Assembly: GCA_946617595.1 (NCBI GenBank)
Contig: CAMOKN010000172.1
Location: 1-41,284 of the forward strand
DNA length: 41,284 bases
Source of the DNA: an uncultured Clostridia bacterium
Lineage (GTDB): Bacteria > Bacillota > Clostridia > Oscillospirales > Ruminococcaceae
Reading direction: 5' to 3'
Below the pieces are notes generated by a model, which saw only the letters and a list, made by a program, of their open reading frames with translations, made no database searches and was not told the DNA's origin. Position numbers and translations under genes: made by a program. Positions 30,852 through 39,221 of this stretch are shown in pieces. Numbering within the stretch: the stretch's first letter is position 1; the number at the start of each line of letters is the position of its first letter.

Positions 30852-30957
30852 CACTAAAACAAATGCAGACAAATTATGTATTTTTTGTAAATTTTTGTTT
30901 TTCATCTTTGCATTTTCGTCATCAGAAGAAACAAATGCAATACCAGAAAGGAGCACT

Positions 30958-33786
30958 ATGAAAAAAAGAGCAACGACCCTACTTATCTGCGCAGCGATAA
31001 TTCTCGGCTGCGCCGGCTGCGGTACTCCGGACAATACGAACAGTACGGAGGACACAACCGAACAGACAACTTCCGTCGGACCGGTTTCTTCCGAAGATCA
31101 GCCTGACAGATCCGGGATCTACGGAACGGCAGGAGAGATCTCAGCCTACGATACCGCAGACAGCAACTACTCGCTGATGATAGACGCGGGAACGGAAGTC
31201 CACGACATAAGCGATACCCTGTTCGGAATATTTATCGAGGATATCAACTTTGCCGCTGACGGGGGACTTTACGCAGAAATGGTGCAGAACCGTTCATTCG
31301 AGTTCACAGAACTCGCCAGCGGAAATGAGCGCCATGCCTGGACCGATGTCGGTGATATCAGCGCAAAAGTAATTACAGGAAGCGGAATACCTGACGGAGG
31401 TTATCAGCCGCTCAATGAGAATAATCCGAACTATATGCACCTTGAAAACACTTCGGGTGAGTGCGCCGGTATCGCAAACAAAGGATTCCTTGACGGAATG
31501 GCAGTCACCGAAGGCGCATCTTATGATGTTTCCGCCTATTTACGGGGCGTTGACGGCTACACCGGCAGGGTCATCTTCGATATCACAGTTGACGGTACAT
31601 CTGTTGCACATGAAGAGATACCTTCAGTCACAGGCGAGTGGCAGAAATACAAAGTCACACTCACACCTGCGATAAGAGCGTCAAAGAATGTGAAACTGAT
31701 GATACGAATGGACGACGGAAAGCTCGATATCGACTTCGTTTCGATGTTTCCACAGGACACCTACAAGGGCAGAGAAAACGGTCTGCGAAAAGATCTGGCT
31801 GAAAAGCTTGAGGCGCTTGAACCTGAGTTTCTGCGTTTCCCCGGCGGCTGCGTGGTCGAGGGATATACGCTTGAACTTGGCTATAGCTGGAAGGACTCTA
31901 TAGGAGTCGGAAGGGACGGCGAGCCGCTGCTGTTTGACGGCACATACGGAAATATTGCTGCACGTAAGCAGGGACAGAATATCTGGACAAACGAAAGTAT
32001 CACAAATGATCCTAACCCCTCATTTATGAGCTACGGACTGGGATTTTACGAGTATTTCCTGCTGGCTGAGGATCTCGGAGCACTCCCCGTACCGGTTCTC
32101 AACTGCGGAATGCATTGTATGGCACAGGGGCACGGCAGCGAGCCGGTTGTTGGCAGCGACAGCTTTAACAGGTACATTCAGGACGCACTTGATCTTGTGG
32201 AATTCTGTCGGGGTGACGCTTCTACAAAGTGGGGAGCAGTGCGGATCGCTATGGGTCACTCCGAGCCGTTTGAGCTGAAATATGTCGGTATCGGAAACGA
32301 GAACTGGGGCGATGTGTTCTTTGAAAAATATACCGAATTTGCAAAAGCGTTCGTGAAAGCGAAGAAAGAAGCTCCCGAAATGTTTGAAGGCATTGAACTG
32401 ATCTTCACAGCAGGTCCCGACGACGGAGACAGCGGACAGGGAATGTACATGAGTGCGTACAAATACGCAAAGGAAATGCTCGATATCGAAGAATTCGGGA
32501 ATATCACAGAGTTTGCCGGACTGATAGATCACCATTATTACAACGCGCCTGAGTGGTTCCTCGAACACAGCGACTACTACGATGAGAAAAACTACAGCCG
32601 GGATACCGACAATATGAAAAAGTATCTTTACGGCGGCGGAATACCCGTATTCCTCGGCGAGTATGCGGCACAGTCCAACAATATGAAGGCAGCGCTTGCC
32701 GAAGCAGCGTATATGACGGGACTTGAACGAAACGGCGATATCGTGAAGCTTGCAGCTTACGCTCCGCTGTTCGGAAACCGTACTGCTACCCACTGGTCGC
32801 CCGATTTGATATGGTTCAGAAACAATACCGTCACCTGCTCGACTAACTATTATGTACAGCAGATCTTCTCGCGCAACGCCGGGACCACACTGCTCAACTC
32901 TGCACTGGAAGGGGCGCAGATAACCGGACAGGACGAATTTGCAGGAAAGGTCGGCGTCGGAACATGGAATACCGCAGCAAAATTCGACAATATAAAGATA
33001 GTTGACAATTCCACCGGAGATGTTTACGCACAGGACGATTTTTCTTCGGACAGTCTCGGAAGCTGGCAGAAGATCTCCGACGGAAAATGGGAAATAAAGG
33101 ACGGCGTTCTCGAACAGTCCTCGGCAACGACAAATACAAATCTCCATTCCACAACCGGCTCGGCAGCTTATTTCGGTGATGAAAGCTGGACAAATTACAC
33201 CTATACACTTGATGCGACTAAGATCTCCGGTGCGGAAGGATTCCTTATCCCCTTCTCTGTTGGCGACAAGAACAATAACTGGTTCTGGAACATCGGCGGC
33301 TGGAACAACACCGTTTCATGTCTGCAAAGAGTAAAGGACGGAGTGAAATCCGATCAGGTGAGCGGAACCGTAACAAATTGCAGAGTTCAGGACGGAAAGA
33401 CTTACTCGCTGAAAATAGTTGCCTCCGGCTCAAATGTAAAGTGCTATATGGACGACAAGCTCATGATAGATTACAATATTCCGGTATCGTCCGCTTCTGA
33501 AGCTTATCAGGTCGTAAGCACCGATAATACGGGCGATATAATCGTCAAGCTCGTGAATGAAAAGGATACGCCCAAGACATTTGCGGTAGATCTTCAAAAT
33601 GCCGGCGCGCTCACTGGCACCGCAGACGTGGAGATCGTTGCAGCCGACAGTCTGACTGCCGATAATATTCTTGGACTGGACGAGACAGTGACACTGAAGA
33701 CCTCCGCTGCTGAGGGAATCTCGGAAAAGTTCAACTACACCGTTTCGCCGCTGTCAGTGACTGTACTGCGAATACACAGGAAGTGA
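30958..33786 (+). CDS. Modular secreted alpha-L-arabinofuranosidase lipoprotein, GH51 with CBM-like modules
   Basis: ATG 30958 after GAAAGGAGC; lipobox LGCAGCG; GH51 motifs [14 protein letters not shown] and VFLGEYAAQ; N-terminal CBM4/9-like module and CBM66/DUF1080-like segment (DDFSSDSLGSWQKISDGKWEIKDGVLEQSS). Confidence 0.88.
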   Translation: MKKRATTLLICAAIILGCAGCGTPDNTNSTEDTTEQTTSVGPVSSEDQPDRSGIYGTAGEISAYDTADSNYSLMIDAGTEVHDISDTLFGIFIEDINFAADGGLYAEMVQNRSFEFTELASGNERHAWTDVGDISAKVITGSGIPDGGYQPLNENNPNYMHLENTSGECAGIANKGFLDGMAVTEGASYDVSAYLRGVDGYTGRVIFDITVDGTSVAHEEIPSVTGEWQKYKVTLTPAIRASKNVKLMIRMDDGKLDIDFVSMFPQDTYKGRENGLRKDLAEKLEALEPEFLRFPGGCVVEGYTLELGYSWKDSIGVGRDGEPLLFDGTYGNIAARKQGQNIWTNESITNDPNPSFMSYGLGFYEYFLLAEDLGALPVPVLNCGMHCMAQGHGSEPVVGSDSFNRYIQDALDLVEFCRGDASTKWGAVRIAMGHSEPFELKYVGIGNENWGDVFFEKYTEFAKAFVKAKKEAPEMFEGIELIFTAGPDDGDSGQGMYMSAYKYAKEMLDIEEFGNITEFAGLIDHHYYNAPEWFLEHSDYYDEKNYSRDTDNMKKYLYGGGIPVFLGEYAAQSNNMKAALAEAAYMTGLERNGDIVKLAAYAPLFGNRTATHWSPDLIWFRNNTVTCSTNYYVQQIFSRNAGTTLLNSALEGAQITGQDEFAGKVGVGTWNTAAKFDNIKIVDNSTGDVYAQDDFSSDSLGSWQKISDGKWEIKDGVLEQSSATTNTNLHSTTGSAAYFGDESWTNYTYTLDATKISGAEGFLIPFSVGDKNNNWFWNIGGWNNTVSCLQRVKDGVKSDQVSGTVTNCRVQDGKTYSLKIVASGSNVKCYMDDKLMIDYNIPVSSASEAYQVVSTDNTGDIIVKLVNEKDTPKTFAVDLQNAGALTGTADVEIVAADSLTADNILGLDETVTLKTSAAEGISEKFNYTVSPLSVTVLRIHRK

Positions 33787-33818
33787 CAACGACCGGCGGT
33801 AAATGAAAATCCTGCAAA

Positions 33819-33854
33819 AAAGGGAGTGCTGCAAATTTGTACAGCATTCCCTTT
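33819..33854 (+). terminator. Terminator after the GH51 lipoprotein gene
   Basis: AAAGGGAGTGCTG / CAGCATTCCCTTT (one G-U pair) followed by AGTTTT. Confidence 0.8.
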
Positions 33855-33936
33855 AGTTTTCTGCTTGCATACCGGCTTATTTTGTGATAGAATTATATTG
33901 CAGACATAAACGGATCTTGCAGCAAGGAGGTCAGCT

Positions 33937-34905
33937 ATGGACGATAAGATCAAAACACCATGCAATAAAAATGCACAGCAGGGCGTAAAAAACGTAATGA
34001 AATATCTCGCAGAGATATCAGGAGACAGAATAGTTACAGGTCAGCATACCCAGACAATGAAAATGGAAGAGCTGCATCATATCAGGGAAATAACAGGCAG
34101 AGAACCGGCGCTTCTCGGATTTGAGCTGCTTTCATATTCCCCGAATATAAATTATCTTGATACCGATGACGAGTGCATGACAGAAGTAACGGACAACTTC
34201 GGTACTCTGCGGCGTGCGTGGGAATGGGCTGACCGCAAGGGGCTCATTACTTTCACTTGGCACTGGTTCTCACCTCTCGGCGGACGCTCTAAGTCCTTTT
34301 TTACCGTAAACACCGGATTTGACGCTGATAAGGCTGTTATTGACGGAACTCCAGAGAATACTGCTCTTCTGTCGGATATGGATACTATTGCAGGATATCT
34401 GCGTCCGTTCTGCGATAAGGGAGTGCCGATCCTATGGAGACCGTTCCACGAGGGCGAGGGTAAATGGTTCTGGTGGGGAGCTAAAGGTGCGGACGCTCTG
34501 AAAAAGCTGTACCGCATAATGTACAGGAGATTCACGGAGATGCATCGGCTCGACAATCTGATCTGGGTGTGGAATGCTACAGAAAAAGAGTTCTACCCCG
34601 GTGATGATGTTGTGGATATCATTTCAAGGGATATGTACCCGGAAAAGCACTGCCACACCGCTCAGACAGAAATGTACAACAATATGCTGAAAATAACCCC
34701 ACAACCGAAGATCGTGCTTATCGGCGAAACGGGAACTCTTCCTGACCCTCAGGCAGTACACAACGAAAAGACCGGCTGGGCTTCTTATATGACATGGTCA
34801 CGTGAATTCTGTCTCTCCGAAGAATACACCACTTCAGAAATGCTGCGTGCAGTCTATTCAAGCCCATATGCAGTGACTAAGGAAAGCCTGCCCGAACTAT
34901 ATTGA
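33937..34905 (+). CDS. Cytoplasmic GH26-like beta-mannanase-type glycoside hydrolase
   Basis: GH26 motifs GQHTQTM, TFTWHWFSP, ILWRPFHEGEGKWFWWG (acid/base), IVLIGETGTLPD (nucleophile region); no signal peptide. Confidence 0.85.
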   Translation: MDDKIKTPCNKNAQQGVKNVMKYLAEISGDRIVTGQHTQTMKMEELHHIREITGREPALLGFELLSYSPNINYLDTDDECMTEVTDNFGTLRRAWEWADRKGLITFTWHWFSPLGGRSKSFFTVNTGFDADKAVIDGTPENTALLSDMDTIAGYLRPFCDKGVPILWRPFHEGEGKWFWWGAKGADALKKLYRIMYRRFTEMHRLDNLIWVWNATEKEFYPGDDVVDIISRDMYPEKHCHTAQTEMYNNMLKITPQPKIVLIGETGTLPDPQAVHNEKTGWASYMTWSREFCLSEEYTTSEMLRAVYSSPYAVTKESLPELY

Positions 34906-34955
34906 CAACAGCGCATTACCTGATAAACAAACATCAGGTGCATGAATACATAATA

Positions 34956-34987
34956 ACAGCCGGCAGCGGATTATCGCTGCCGGCTGT
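34956..34987. terminator. Terminator between convergent GH26 and chemoreceptor genes
   Basis: ACAGCCGGCAGCG-GATTAT-CGCTGCCGGCTGT, 13-bp perfect stem. Confidence 0.75.
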
Positions 34988-35015
34988 AATGATTGTAATG
35001 AAATGTGCGGAAAGA

Positions 35016-36956
35016 TCATCTGTTGATCTTGAATCTTGATACCTGATCCTTGAGGAGTCTCGACTGTCCGGAGAGCTCTTCGCACGATGCAGCAGTTTCT
35101 TCTGCTGTAGCGGAGTTTGTCTGGATAACCTGAGAGATCTGCTCGATACCTGTGGTTATCTGACGGATAGAATCTGTCTGCTCGGCACTTGCTGACGCGA
35201 TCTGTGTGATAAGTGTAGCCGTCTGAGAAGACATTTCCTTGACTTCCTTCATAGACTCGGCAGTTGAGAGCGCTATCTTGCTGCCCTTTCCTACCGCCTC
35301 GATAGATGCGGTTATGAGCGATGTGGTCGAATTTGCTGCTTCAGCGGACTTGCTTGCAAGATTACGTACTTCATCTGCAACAACCGCAAATCCCTTACCG
35401 GCATCACCGGCTCTTGCTGCCTCAACAGCCGCATTCAGTGCGAGAATGTTGGTCTGGAATGCTATATCTTCGATAGTCTTGATTATCTTTTCGATCTCCT
35501 GAGATGTTGTGCTGATCTCGTTCATTGCCTGAACCATGTTCTGTATCTCACGATCCTGCTCATTTACCTTATCCTGAGTCTGCTTGGACAGATCACCTGC
35601 CTGAGCGGCATTCTGAGCGGTATTTGCAACCTGTGTCGAAACCTCGGCAATAGTTGCGGAGATCTCCTCGATAGCAGACGCCTGCTTTGTGGTACCGTCT
35701 GCCAGAGACTGTGAACCTTCCGCCATCTGATTGGAACCTGTGAGCACCTCATCGGAAGATGTATTCATATTGTTGAGAGTTACGCCGAGATCGTCCTCGA
35801 TCTTCAGGATATTCTTCTCAATATCCTCGAATACGCCGGGATATCTTACACTCGGAGTCTCGGTGAAATCGCCGTTTGCCATAGCCTGAAGTATTCTCGA
35901 AGAATCGCCTACAACATCATTCATACCGTGCTTTGCGCTTCTGAGAACTTCAACGAACTTACCGATCTCATCATCTGCGAATTTGTATGTAACATTTGTT
36001 GTTGAAAGCTGACCTTCAAGCATTTCGTTCGCATAATTTTCCGCCTGTGCGAGCGGCTTTGTGACCCTCTTCATGCAGAATATGAAGATGAATAATGCTA
36101 TGCCGATCGCGCCTACAGCGCCGATAACGATAGCCAGAGCCGTAACTGTTCCGAATTCTGCGTCCGCATCTCTTGCATCGGCACCTGCCCAGTATGCACC
36201 GACGATCTTTCCTTCATAATCGGTCATTGTCTGATAAGAAACATAGTAATGTCTGTCAACGACATCATGCTGACCCTCATATTTGCCGTTCTTCTGGAGT
36301 ACTGCCTCGGCAACATCTTCATTAAGGTCTGTGCCTGTTGCACGCTCGCCGTTATCTCTTTTCAGAGTTGTGGCATATCTTATATTCCAGTTCCATACTG
36401 TAGCATCGCAGTTTGAAGTCTTCATTACTTCATCGAGCCAGTCGGTCGCCTCCATTGTGAAACCGAGACAGAGCATAAATTCCTGACCGTCCTGGTCTTT
36501 AACATACGAAGCGTACATTGCAACAAGCTCTTCATCGCATCTTGCTATACCTTTTATGGTCCTGCCGTTTGCCACAGGGCCGTAATCGAACGATTTCAGC
36601 GGATAATGATCGCTTTTAAATGTGATAGCTCCGGTCTTGTCCCCGACGATCATATAGAAATCATCACCGGGAAGCTTTTTCTGGAGGTAGTCATTCAGGA
36701 CAGCTGCATCTGCAGCGACTGCGGCATCACGGAAATCGCCGTCCTCTTTCATCATAGAATACGCATCTTCAAGATCACCAAGTTCGCTGTTGACCTTATC
36801 TTCAAGCACCTGCATACCTACAACCGCGCGGTCGAGCATGATGCTGTCGTTATAGCCGCGGAAAGCGATAATTGTTACAGTCAGCATCACCGCGACAACT
36901 ACAACTATACAGATAGTAGTGATAAGCACGATCTGCGTACCCAGTTTTTTGAACAT
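35016..36956 (-). CDS. Methyl-accepting chemotaxis protein (Cache-like sensor, HAMP, MCP signalling domain)
   Basis: Hairpin tip [47 protein letters not shown]; two TMs around a ~230-aa sensor. Start 36956 preferred (GAGG upstream) over track start 36971. Confidence 0.93.
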   Translation of the reverse strand: MFKKLGTQIVLITTICIVVVVAVMLTVTIIAFRGYNDSIMLDRAVVGMQVLEDKVNSELGDLEDAYSMMKEDGDFRDAAVAADAAVLNDYLQKKLPGDDFYMIVGDKTGAITFKSDHYPLKSFDYGPVANGRTIKGIARCDEELVAMYASYVKDQDGQEFMLCLGFTMEATDWLDEVMKTSNCDATVWNWNIRYATTLKRDNGERATGTDLNEDVAEAVLQKNGKYEGQHDVVDRHYYVSYQTMTDYEGKIVGAYWAGADARDADAEFGTVTALAIVIGAVGAIGIALFIFIFCMKRVTKPLAQAENYANEMLEGQLSTTNVTYKFADDEIGKFVEVLRSAKHGMNDVVGDSSRILQAMANGDFTETPSVRYPGVFEDIEKNILKIEDDLGVTLNNMNTSSDEVLTGSNQMAEGSQSLADGTTKQASAIEEISATIAEVSTQVANTAQNAAQAGDLSKQTQDKVNEQDREIQNMVQAMNEISTTSQEIEKIIKTIEDIAFQTNILALNAAVEAARAGDAGKGFAVVADEVRNLASKSAEAANSTTSLITASIEAVGKGSKIALSTAESMKEVKEMSSQTATLITQIASASAEQTDSIRQITTGIEQISQVIQTNSATAEETAASCEELSGQSRLLKDQVSRFKINR

Positions 36957-36960
36957 AATA

Positions 36961-37863
36961 TTATTCCTCATTTCGTTTTTTTATTGAATCGCAGATCCTT
37001 TTTACTGCAGAAATGAACTTCTTGTCCATGTCTGTCAGGATATAGTTGCTGCGATAAATAAATACATCTTTATAGCACATCGAACTGTCATCATACCTGA
37101 GCTGCACCAGTCCGTACCGGTCAAGTTTCTCCTGTACAACAGGCTCGATCATTGAATAGGTGCTGCTGTCTGATGCGAGCAGTTTCGGGTGCTCGGCGGG
37201 ATCATACAGATATATCCTGTCTGTGTGAACGGAGTCATTGAAGATGCCCTGATCCGCCGTTATTATTTCTGAAAATCCTTTCAGATCACTGTCAGAAACC
37301 TTCTGAAGTGAAGCCAGCGGACTGTCCTTGCCTACGATCACGTTGTATCTGAATTCAAATACTTCTTCATATTCAAGCGACTCTTTCCGGAAAAGCGAGT
37401 GGAAGTAATGCTCATTTCCGGTATTATACCGCACAATACCGATATTGTATCTTGAAGATGCAACTGCTCTCAGTACGTATGGGGGATCGGCTACATTTAC
37501 ATATATATCCGCTTTTTCTTCCCGCAGCGAATCTATGATATCTGACACAGCAGCGATCAAATATCTCGTATCCGCCGAGCATACCGAAAGACGTTTTTTT
37601 CTGTTATTTCCGCCCTTATACCTGTTTTCGAGCTGTTCGGTCCGGTCAAGTATATCCTTCATTCTTGTGAGGAAAACTTTTCCGTCCGGTGTCGATCTTA
37701 CTCCGGTCGCTGTTCTTTCAAAAATAGTTATCCCGACTTCAGACTCAAGCTCTTTTATGGCGCGGCTGAGGTTCGGCTGTGCGATAAGAAGGTTATCCGC
37801 AGCTTTTCCGAAGGAACCGTATCTTGATATCTCCACAGCATATTTCACATAGGTAAGATTCAT
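36961..37863 (-). CDS. LysR-family transcriptional regulator
   Basis: Lys[48 protein letters not shown]; stop 4 bp before the MCP start. Confidence 0.9.
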   Translation of the reverse strand: MNLTYVKYAVEISRYGSFGKAADNLLIAQPNLSRAIKELESEVGITIFERTATGVRSTPDGKVFLTRMKDILDRTEQLENRYKGGNNRKKRLSVCSADTRYLIAAVSDIIDSLREEKADIYVNVADPPYVLRAVASSRYNIGIVRYNTGNEHYFHSLFRKESLEYEEVFEFRYNVIVGKDSPLASLQKVSDSDLKGFSEIITADQGIFNDSVHTDRIYLYDPAEHPKLLASDSSTYSMIEPVVQEKLDRYGLVQLRYDDSSMCYKDVFIYRSNYILTDMDKKFISAVKRICDSIKKRNEE

Positions 37864-37906
37864 AGCCCTGTCCTGTTAACGACACTATTTTATTAAATAT
37901 ATGGTT

Positions 37907-37935
37907 ATTATAACATATTTTTTTTATTTTGACAA
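37907..37935 (-). promoter_or_regulatory. Promoter of the LysR-MCP operon: TTGTCA-17-TATAAT (minus strand)
   Basis: -35 complement of TGACAA 37930-37935; -10 complement of ATTATA 37907-37912; 17-bp spacer. Confidence 0.7.
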
Positions 37936-37993
37936 TTATTATATTTACATCGGCCCATATCAAATTATATAACACGAATCAGATGCCATGCCC

Positions 37994-38022
37994 TTGACTT
38001 TTACACCGTGCAGTGATAAAAT
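37994..38022 (+). promoter_or_regulatory. Promoter of the divergent LysR gene: TTGACT-17-TAAAAT
   Basis: -35 37994-37999; -10 38017-38022. Confidence 0.7.
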
Positions 38023-38070
38023 ATCTTTAACGGTATAACAGCTCCGGTCGGGATTTATTACGGAGGCATT

Positions 38071-38994
38071 ATGAATATTCAATATCTCAGATACGCAGCG
38101 ATCGTCGCTGAATACGGATCACTCAGAAGAGCGGCAGATGAACTGCTCATCGCTCCTCCTAATCTGAGCAAGGCGATCAGAAAACTTGAAGATGAGATCG
38201 GTATCAGGATCTTCAACAGATCAAACAACGGCATGACGCTCACAGACGACGGAGAGGACCTCATGCAGAATGCATGGCCGATATTGTCACAATTGGACGA
38301 AGTGGAAACATATTACAAGTCGCGGACTATCAGCGATCCGCATTTTTCAGTCACTGTTCCGCGCACCTCTTATATCACATCAGCGTTTTCGGATTTTTCA
38401 AAACTTGAAGAAATAGGAGGTACCAGACTTATCTATACCGAGTCAAATGCCTATACCGCCATTGAAAACGTAGTAAACCGGCAGTACGGTCTTGGGATAA
38501 TACGAGCTGCCATAGAATACGAGCAGTATTATAAACCGCTCCTGGAAAAAAACGGTCTGGATTATTGCATATTGTCCTTTTTTGACCAAAGAGCAGTAAT
38601 AAACAGAAAAAACCCGCTTTCATCGCTTCCGAAAGTAACGGAAGATGCGCTTTCAGAACTTACCGAGATCACTTATATTGATGAATATGTTCCGGCTGCT
38701 ATCGAAAATAAATCTTCTAAAATCTCACGGAGTTTCTCCGAATGCAATCATATCTATGTTACACGGCGGCTCAACTCCATGGAACTGATCCGGCTCAATA
38801 AAGAAGCTTATATGTGGTCAGCGCCGATGCCGAAGAAGTTTCTCGATTTCTTCGGACTATGTCAGAAAAAATGCTCCGATAATGACCGCAAGTATGCCGA
38901 CGTACTGATATTCAGAAAAAATTACAAGATGACTCCGCTTGATAAGCTGTTTATCGAATGCATCCATAAAATAAAAGAAGAATGCGGATTTTGA
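38071..38994 (+). CDS. LysR-family transcriptional regulator, paralogue of the divergent LysR
   Basis: YAAIVAEYGSLRRAADELLIAPPNLSKAIRKLEDEIGIRIFNRS; alignable with the neighbouring LysR at both ends. Confidence 0.9.
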   Translation: MNIQYLRYAAIVAEYGSLRRAADELLIAPPNLSKAIRKLEDEIGIRIFNRSNNGMTLTDDGEDLMQNAWPILSQLDEVETYYKSRTISDPHFSVTVPRTSYITSAFSDFSKLEEIGGTRLIYTESNAYTAIENVVNRQYGLGIIRAAIEYEQYYKPLLEKNGLDYCILSFFDQRAVINRKNPLSSLPKVTEDALSELTEITYIDEYVPAAIENKSSKISRSFSECNHIYVTRRLNSMELIRLNKEAYMWSAPMPKKFLDFFGLCQKKCSDNDRKYADVLIFRKNYKMTPLDKLFIECIHKIKEECGF

Positions 38995-39081
38995 TCATAG
39001 TCTGACACTGCGATCCTGTAAAATATCGTAATTACAGGCAATAATGGCAGCAATTTCCTGCAAAGGACCGCCCAAAAAATA

Positions 39082-39110
39082 TTGACAGATTGTTTCAACT
39101 GTGTTATAAT
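39082..39110 (+). promoter_or_regulatory. Consensus promoter TTGACA-17-TATAAT
   Basis: -35 39082-39087, -10 39105-39110. Confidence 0.85.
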
Positions 39111-39165
39111 AACTATTATGGAAATTGCACAAACAGCGTTATATGTATTCTGTAGGTGCCGATCC

Positions 39166-39200
39166 TGCCCTTGTTATGCTTTTTTTGCATAAACAGGGCA
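39166..39200 (+). promoter_or_regulatory. Leader hairpin upstream of the secreted CHAP-like gene
   Basis: TGCCCT-tg-TTATGC / GCATAA-ac-AGGGCA with T-rich loop; followed by ATATTTTTAGGAG. Confidence 0.55.
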
Positions 39201-39221
39201 ATATTTTTAGGAGAAAATATA

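Noticed and set aside
32020-33147. 375-aa minus-strand ORF
   Set aside because: Antisense to the GH51 lipoprotein gene; Cys/Val-rich shadow translation with no domain or RBS support.
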